12,982 bases of DNA, taken from contig JANXOO010001202.1 of NCBI GenBank assembly GCA_025353525.1, positions 1-12,982 on the forward strand, read 5' to 3'. The notes beneath the pieces were generated by a model. That model was not told the origin of the DNA. It made no database searches and saw nothing but the letters and a program-made list of their open reading frames with translations. Below are positions 7,973-12,982 of the stretch, piece by piece. This DNA is from Schlesneria sp. (GTDB taxonomy: Bacteria; Planctomycetota; Planctomycetia; Planctomycetales; Planctomycetaceae). A program made the position numbers and the translations under genes. Numbering within the stretch: the stretch's first letter is position 1; every line of letters starts with the position of its first letter.

Positions 7973-9664
7973 ATGATCGAGTCGTTTTTTTTGAGCATTG
8001 CCCGTGTTCTGAACGCGGGGCACCGGGTCATCTACGCCGCACTCAGGTGGCTGGGGCTGCTTTTCGGGATGATCCCCAAGGCCGGGCGTTTTCCGCCAAT
8101 CGTCTACAGCATCATTCATTACACGTTTATTATCTCGGTGACGCTGGTTCTTGCGTATTACAGCACGTACTGGATTCCGGAATCCCGGGTGACGTGGCCG
8201 TACTGGTTTGTCAGGCGTTTTTATGTCGCGATTGAATTCCTTCTTTTTTACCTGTTCGTCAGGTTGTTGATCGTCGGAATCCAGCTTTTCCTTTCGCGAG
8301 ATCTGTCGGAATTCGAAGATATCAATCGTGCCTGGGAAGCCGGGCTCGACGCCTTGGCTCGAGAAGGATTCGACCTGCAATGGTTGCCGGTATTTGTCAT
8401 CAGCGGTGCGACCCCGGACCAAAGTAAAAGTTTGCTGGAAAGCTCGCGAATTACCTGGAAAGTGAACGGCGGTACCGAAGATTCCCGGAACGCCGCGCTG
8501 ACATTTCACGCATGCGATGAGGCGCTGTTCATTTGTCTGAACGATGTCGGTGCCATGTCACGTCAACTTAGAAAAGTTGCCTCACGCGGTGCAGGCGGAA
8601 GCGCGGGTTCGGCGGCAGCATCAGGGCGTTCGGATGCAGGTATTCCTGCCACGATGCGGCCCGATCAGCTTCGTGCCGCCGTTGAACAAACGCGGCGGCC
8701 TGATGCCGCAGACAACCCCGCCGGGCGAACACTGGCACCTGGCGCTGCTGCGGCAGCGATCGCGGCAGCCAACTCACCAGCCTCGCACGGTCGCGCGGGC
8801 GAGACGATTCGTCCCGGTGCGATTGCAGATGCGAAGGGTTCGAGCACTGCACCCGTTGCCCCCGCGAGCGCTCTCGAAAAACTTTCCAAAGAAGAACTGC
8901 AACTGAATCGGCGGCGGCTGGAATACTTCTGCCAGTTGCTGGTCGAGCAGCGCGGCAGTTACTGTCCCTTGAACGGACTGCTTCAAGTCATTCCGCTCCG
9001 CTGGACCCAAAGCAACGCCTATGAGCCGTTGATGGCCGCGGTGGGACACGACGTTCAGTCGATGCACGACAGTTTGCACTTGCAGTTTCCGGTCGTCTGC
9101 TTGCACGTCGGATTGGAAGAATTGACCGGACTTGCCGAATTCATCGAACGGGGTAAAGAACTCGATTCGCGATTCCGTGATTCACGAGCGGGATCACGAT
9201 TTCCAGGCGGACTGGCGATCGATGACAAGACGGCATCGTGGGTTATCGAACGCGGTATGATCTGGTTTCGCGACTGGGTCTACGCCGAATTTGCCAAAAA
9301 CCTGGCCAGCCCCAAAAACCGGCAGCTCTATCAGTTTCTATGCGCATTGTCGCTACGTCGCGAGCGCCTGGTGCGCGAATTGAAAACGGCCGTTGGCGAT
9401 TCGCGGCAACCCGTACGGCTGACAGGATGTTACTTCAGTGCGACGGGTCCCGATGCGCCACGGCAGGCATTTGTACAAGGGGTCATGCAGCGGCTGATGA
9501 GTGAACAAAACGATGTTGCCTGGCAGCCGGAATGGCGGTCTCGAGATCGTCGTTATTTGTGGCTCGCAACTGTGTTGTCGTTCGTCACGCTCGCTGTATT
9601 TTCGATTGATATTTATTTCATCTGGACGATATGGGAACAATCATCAAACGTTGCAGCGGGATGA
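7973..9664 (+). CDS. Short TssM/IcmF-like T6SS inner-membrane protein lacking the periplasmic domain
   Basis: 563 residues. TssM (IcmF) is the inner-membrane part of the T6SS membrane complex, normally about 1100-1200 residues with two membrane helices, a cytoplasmic NTPase-like domain, a third helix and a large periplasmic domain that binds TssJ. Here helices lie at about 44-64 and 84-107, the cytoplasmic domain at 108-525 and a third helix at about 528-553, after which only ~10 residues remain. Family landmarks are in the right order: LPVFVISG (138-145, P-loop strand), NGGTEDSRNA (165-174, like GGTRNCDWW), DEALFICLNDVG (182-193, like DEAVLLDTAG), PLNGLLQVIP (332-341, like PINGVLLTVS), FPVVCLHVGLEEL (372-384, like PVYVLFTKCDL) and VRLTGCYFSAT (481-491, like RGVYFTSAT). 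All nucleotide motifs are eroded: Walker A is GATPDQSKS (K152 kept, glycines lost), the Walker B Asp is N190 and the TKxD motif is gone. An Ala/Gly/Pro-rich insert fills 203-300. It lies between the two giant paralogues. Confidence 0.8.
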   Translation: MIESFFLSIARVLNAGHRVIYAALRWLGLLFGMIPKAGRFPPIVYSIIHYTFIISVTLVLAYYSTYWIPESRVTWPYWFVRRFYVAIEFLLFYLFVRLLIVGIQLFLSRDLSEFEDINRAWEAGLDALAREGFDLQWLPVFVISGATPDQSKSLLESSRITWKVNGGTEDSRNAALTFHACDEALFICLNDVGAMSRQLRKVASRGAGGSAGSAAASGRSDAGIPATMRPDQLRAAVEQTRRPDAADNPAGRTLAPGAAAAAIAAANSPASHGRAGETIRPGAIADAKGSSTAPVAPASALEKLSKEELQLNRRRLEYFCQLLVEQRGSYCPLNGLLQVIPLRWTQSNAYEPLMAAVGHDVQSMHDSLHLQFPVVCLHVGLEELTGLAEFIERGKELDSRFRDSRAGSRFPGGLAIDDKTASWVIERGMIWFRDWVYAEFAKNLASPKNRQLYQFLCALSLRRERLVRELKTAVGDSRQPVRLTGCYFSATGPDAPRQAFVQGVMQRLMSEQNDVAWQPEWRSRDRRYLWLATVLSFVTLAVFSIDIYFIWTIWEQSSNVAAG

Positions 9665-9705
9665 CATTTTGTACCTGCATTTGACCGACGTTTGAAATCG
9701 CTTTC

Positions 9706-9710
9706 AGGAG
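9706..9710 (+). promoter_or_regulatory. Shine-Dalgarno site of the second giant gene
   Basis: AGGAG at 9706-9710, 11 bases before ATG 9722, somewhat long spacing but the only candidate. It lies in the 57-base gap after the TssM-like stop. An in-frame TTG at 9692 lies upstream of the site, so it is an unlikely start. Confidence 0.5.
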
Positions 9711-9721
9711 CATCAGAGACC

Positions 9722-12700
9722 ATGCCGCCCGCATCAGGCCCTTCATGGCGCGGATCAGCCGACAAACCCGGTAAAGGAGCCGGCCGGTCCTGGCGTCGAC
9801 CGGGGACGGGCGCAACAGCCACGTGGAACTCGCGATCACGCTGGATGCAAACCATCCTCAGTACACTATCGATGCTGTGCGCGTTCGCCGCAATCGTGAT
9901 CTTTATCTTTCTGGTGTTCGTACCGGGATGCAACCGGACGGATTTTGCAGTGCTGGCTCCTGCGCCGTACACCAATGCCGCCATGCAACCTCAACCGTTC
10001 GGCAAGCGGGATGCCGACGATTTCCGCGATCGTTTTTCTGCCGACGCATTCATGCCAATGCTCGATGTGAAACCGGTGACGGGTGATACGAAGTCCGTCC
10101 GCAAAAAGCTGGCAACTCCTTCGCGATCACGCAAGACGACTGTCATTTTTGTAACGGGATTGGCCGGACAAACAGCCGACGGACCTGTCCTCTATCGGAC
10201 CGAATCGGGCCCGGACGATACCGACGCAGAGGTGGCCGAATCAAACGGGTACCTTCCGCTGGAAAAGATCTGGAAGTTACTGGCAGACCTGCCTCCAGAA
10301 CAAAAGAAGATCGTTGCAATCGACCTGGGCAGTGGACCGATCGATTGGCGCTGGGGCCAGTTTTTTCATCCGCAACTGGGATCGATGTCGGAAAAAGGCG
10401 ATGCCAACGGGCCGCTTCACGATGTCCTTGCAAAAATCCCCAATTTGGCTGTTTTGGCCTCGGCGGCACCGGGCGAAGTCAGTTGGGGCAGTCCGATTCT
10501 CAAGCAGTCGGTCTTCGCTCACTTTTTGATACGCGGACTCGCGGGTGAAGCCGACGGAAGTGCGGGCGCGGCCCCGGATCGTCGCGTGACATTGGACGAA
10601 TTGCATCAGTATGTCCTCACGCGGACGAATCATTGGGTGGCTCAAAATCGTGATCCTCGGGGTCAGCATCCGCAACTCCTTGTCTCCGCCGAATCACGCG
10701 ACCGCATGAAAAGTGTTCTGGTGACAGAAGTCAAAGGCAAAGTCGCACCGCCAGCAATCGATCCACCCAGGCCAATTGACGGCAACCAGGTCAAAAAGAT
10801 TGAAGAAATGTGGTCGGCTCGCGACGACTGGAGCAAGACCGAACCCGAACAGTGGCATCCGGTTGCATGGCGGCAGTTTCTGGAAAACCTGCGACGGGCC
10901 GAACAGTGGTGGCTGGTCGGCCAGCCCGACGAAATGGTTCCCAATCTGTTCGCCGCAGAAAAAGCGATTCAGACACTGAAGTCGCGTCAGGAGACACGCA
11001 ATCGTTTTACGGCAACCGGGCTGTTACGTCGCGACCTGTCCGAGGCATTTTCCGGCAAGGATCTTGATGTTCCCGAACAACAGCTTGCACAGGCGTTAGG
11101 TCAGTACGCACCAAAGGCGATGGCCAAATCAGAAATCGAGCAATCAGTGGCATTGCGTAAATTCGCCGAGGTTCAGGCGTGGCACGGGTTCCGCAGTCGG
11201 CTTTGGACGGGGACACTTGTTTCCGACGCCGATCGCGACCGACGAAACGCAGAAGATTTGTTATTTGTCGGTGGGCCAAGTGAGCTCGAATCGTCGGGCA
11301 ACGCACGCAAATCGGCGACGGCCGGGTTCGAACAGGCTCAACAGATCATCGGCGAATTGTCGGAACTGATCCGATTGCATAATCGTTTGCTGGCCGAATT
11401 GCCCGATCTGGCGTGGTGGGCCGCACAACGATTGCCGGACGAGATGATTTCAAAACCGGCCAACGAATCGAAGCGATCGCGCCTGATGACCCGATATTCA
11501 GAACTGATCGACGACGAAAAATTCCGCCCCCCTGTTTTTTCACAACAGGAAAAGGGGCTGACGAGCGAATTGAATGATCCGATCGAACTTCAGGTCGTCG
11601 AGGTGCAACTGCTGCTGTTGTTCGAGCAGACTCGAATGCTCGGTCGGCTGATCGATCGCGAGCTGGACCCCGCAGCGCAGTCATTTGCACTACTACCGGA
11701 ATGGCGAGCTGAACGCGAGTTGGTCAAACGGTCACTGACCGATCCGGATCGCGGTCTGGATGCCATCGCAAAGCGACTGATTCGAAACGCGGACGGATTG
11801 ATCGGTTCATCCGACTCCGAGTCGAAAGGTGCATCGGGTGCCGAACAGGGACAGACGCAACATTATCACTGGCTGCGCCTGCGGAATGCGTTGCAGTGGT
11901 CCGGATTACCCGCCAAATCGCGTCGCGGACTGTTCAATGCGCTGGAAGAAAGCGGTCGAACACTGCATGCCAATGCGCAAAAAGTTCCTGTTGCCAAGGC
12001 AGCCGACTGGAGCGGCGACGACTGGTCAGGTGTCGACGGCTGCTGGCAGTCATTGTGGGCGCTTCAGATGCTCTCGATCGGCCTGCCGGAAACAATGGAC
12101 AAACGCTGGGTCGACTGGAAAAACGCCTGGCTCGACGGCAAAAAAAGGGAGCGGCAACTGGTCGACCTCGGAGCCTCGGTACGCAAGGAATTTCGCAATC
12201 GGGCCCGTTTGGCCAATCGCACGCTGGAAGAATCAGATCAGCTCGACGGTGCAATGAGGACGTTGCTGGTGGCCGAACGAGCGGCCCGCTCGATGCACGG
12301 GTACGACGCCGTATTATTCAATGTCGATCACGATCCGGTTCGTCAGAGAAACGAGTTCGATCTCGGTGCGATCTGCCTCGTACAGGCCGAACGGTACCTC
12401 GACGATTTCTGGGGAAACGTTGCGGGGGGCGAACCGTGGTACGTGAGGGCCGTTGATCGCTGTTTGCGCGGAGCTGTCCGCCAGCAGGAAATGCTCGGTG
12501 CAAGGGTGCTCAAGACAGTTCGTGACAAAATTGCGTTTCAACTGGACGAGCGACAAAAGGCGGGCCTCAGGATCGCCTCGGTCGATGGTCGCATCGACCT
12601 GAGTCTGGCCAACCAGCGCCCGACAAAAGTGACTGTTGCAGTCGATGCAGGGGTTCCACCCGGTACGGCGGCCCTGTGGCTGGAAGAGGATGTCCCGGAT

Positions 12701-12982
12701 GCCGACAGGATTCTGAATTTCACTCCGGACAGCCGAAAGTCCGTCACATCGAAATCATCGATGGCCGAATTCACAATCCACAAACAGAAGTCGTTTGCCG
12801 ATGGCCAGTGCGATGAAATTCGTGTTCAACCGCGATTGCTGTTCCGGTCGCGGTACTGGAACGAGAAAGAAGGCGAAATCCGTGTTAATCCGTGCTCGCC
12901 CAGGTCCATTCATCGCGAGTTTCAATCGACGCCAAATACCGGGGGGATCGTCGTTCGCGGGGCCGATCGGCGCGACACGATG
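9722..12982 (+). CDS. Second giant single-pass pseudo-caspase protein, paralogue of the first (3' end outside window)
   Basis: 1087 residues are visible and the frame is still open at the right edge. A basic, Pro/Gly-rich N-terminus (1-41, e.g. RSWRRPG) precedes one membrane helix at about 44-67 ending VFVPGC, so the rest is predicted to be exported. Residues about 75-325 keep the scaffold of a C14 caspase-like domain: QPFGKRDADDF (91-101), VIFVTGLAG (141-149), KKIVAIDLGSG (195-205), LAVLASAAPG (242-251), SVFAHFLIRGLAGEADG (263-279) and VTLDELHQYV (289-298). The catalytic His position reads Leu/Gly and the Cys position is G203, so it cannot be a cysteine protease. EMWSARDDW (362-370), AELPDLAWWAAQR (near 558), CWQSLWALQM (near 774) and a beta-rich segment from about 957 match ELWKTRDQW, TELPSVAEWVAAR, VWQGFWATATL and the Ig-like start of the first giant protein, in the same order and at similar spacing. 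Function is unknown; its place after the TssM-like gene suggests a role in the same envelope complex. Confidence 0.85.
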   Translation, partial: MPPASGPSWRGSADKPGKGAGRSWRRPGTGATATWNSRSRWMQTILSTLSMLCAFAAIVIFIFLVFVPGCNRTDFAVLAPAPYTNAAMQPQPFGKRDADDFRDRFSADAFMPMLDVKPVTGDTKSVRKKLATPSRSRKTTVIFVTGLAGQTADGPVLYRTESGPDDTDAEVAESNGYLPLEKIWKLLADLPPEQKKIVAIDLGSGPIDWRWGQFFHPQLGSMSEKGDANGPLHDVLAKIPNLAVLASAAPGEVSWGSPILKQSVFAHFLIRGLAGEADGSAGAAPDRRVTLDELHQYVLTRTNHWVAQNRDPRGQHPQLLVSAESRDRMKSVLVTEVKGKVAPPAIDPPRPIDGNQVKKIEEMWSARDDWSKTEPEQWHPVAWRQFLENLRRAEQWWLVGQPDEMVPNLFAAEKAIQTLKSRQETRNRFTATGLLRRDLSEAFSGKDLDVPEQQLAQALGQYAPKAMAKSEIEQSVALRKFAEVQAWHGFRSRLWTGTLVSDADRDRRNAEDLLFVGGPSELESSGNARKSATAGFEQAQQIIGELSELIRLHNRLLAELPDLAWWAAQRLPDEMISKPANESKRSRLMTRYSELIDDEKFRPPVFSQQEKGLTSELNDPIELQVVEVQLLLLFEQTRMLGRLIDRELDPAAQSFALLPEWRAERELVKRSLTDPDRGLDAIAKRLIRNADGLIGSSDSESKGASGAEQGQTQHYHWLRLRNALQWSGLPAKSRRGLFNALEESGRTLHANAQKVPVAKAADWSGDDWSGVDGCWQSLWALQMLSIGLPETMDKRWVDWKNAWLDGKKRERQLVDLGASVRKEFRNRARLANRTLEESDQLDGAMRTLLVAERAARSMHGYDAVLFNVDHDPVRQRNEFDLGAICLVQAERYLDDFWGNVAGGEPWYVRAVDRCLRGAVRQQEMLGARVLKTVRDKIAFQLDERQKAGLRIASVDGRIDLSLANQRPTKVTVAVDAGVPPGTAALWLEEDVPDADRILNFTPDSRKSVTSKSSMAEFTIHKQKSFADGQCDEIRVQPRLLFRSRYWNEKEGEIRVNPCSPRSIHREFQSTPNTGGIVVRGADRRDTM

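Noticed and set aside
7985..7992. T8 run near the start of the TssM-like gene as a phase-variation or frameshift site
   Set aside because: It encodes Phe-Phe-Leu in frame at the start of a hydrophobic N-terminus, and neither shifted frame gives an alternative protein.
12140..12146. A7 run in the second giant gene as a programmed frameshift
   Set aside because: The frame continues with good homology to the first giant on both sides, and nothing indicates a needed shift.
1..12982. tRNA or rRNA genes, CRISPR arrays, insertion sequences
   Set aside because: No regularly spaced repeats, transposase motifs, terminal inverted repeats or cloverleaf-like sequence were found by reading; the window is almost fully coding on the + strand.

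Overview
The window is a single-strand (+) gene cluster that looks like part of a type VI secretion system (T6SS) locus from a bacterium, most likely a planctomycete. The lineage is an inference from the mid-50s G+C feel, the very long multidomain proteins with caspase-like folds and the style of the FHA and PAAR genes; no rRNA or other phylogenetic marker is present.

Layout: (1) 1-1116, the C-terminal part of a VgrG spike protein, cut by the left edge. (2) 1178-2149, an FHA domain fused to a DUF4123 (Tap/TEC-type adaptor chaperone) domain. (3) 2334-2627, a small PAAR spike-tip protein behind a strong Shine-Dalgarno site. (4) 2664-7916, a giant 1750-residue single-pass membrane protein with a caspase-like (peptidase C14) domain that lacks its catalytic Cys, then a long helical region and Ig-like beta domains. 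(5) 7973-9664, a 563-residue membrane protein that matches the N-terminal part of TssM/IcmF (two membrane helices, a cytoplasmic NTPase-like domain, a third membrane helix) but ends where the large periplasmic domain should begin, and whose nucleotide-binding motifs are all degenerate. (6) 9722 to the right edge (open, at least 1087 residues), a second giant single-pass protein that is a diverged, colinear paralogue of gene 4 and has lost both caspase catalytic residues.

Gaps between genes are 61, 184, 36, 56 and 57 bases with no convincing terminator, so the set is probably co-transcribed. VgrG, PAAR and the DUF4123 adaptor make up the spike and its loading apparatus. The TssM-like protein should sit in the inner-membrane complex. 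The two giant pseudo-caspase proteins, predicted to have a short basic cytoplasmic N-terminus and a huge exported portion, flank it. A testable idea is that they supply the periplasmic mass that the short TssM lacks; the main alternative is that they are effectors or immunity-type proteins carried with the VgrG island. No RNA genes, insertion sequences or CRISPR arrays were seen.
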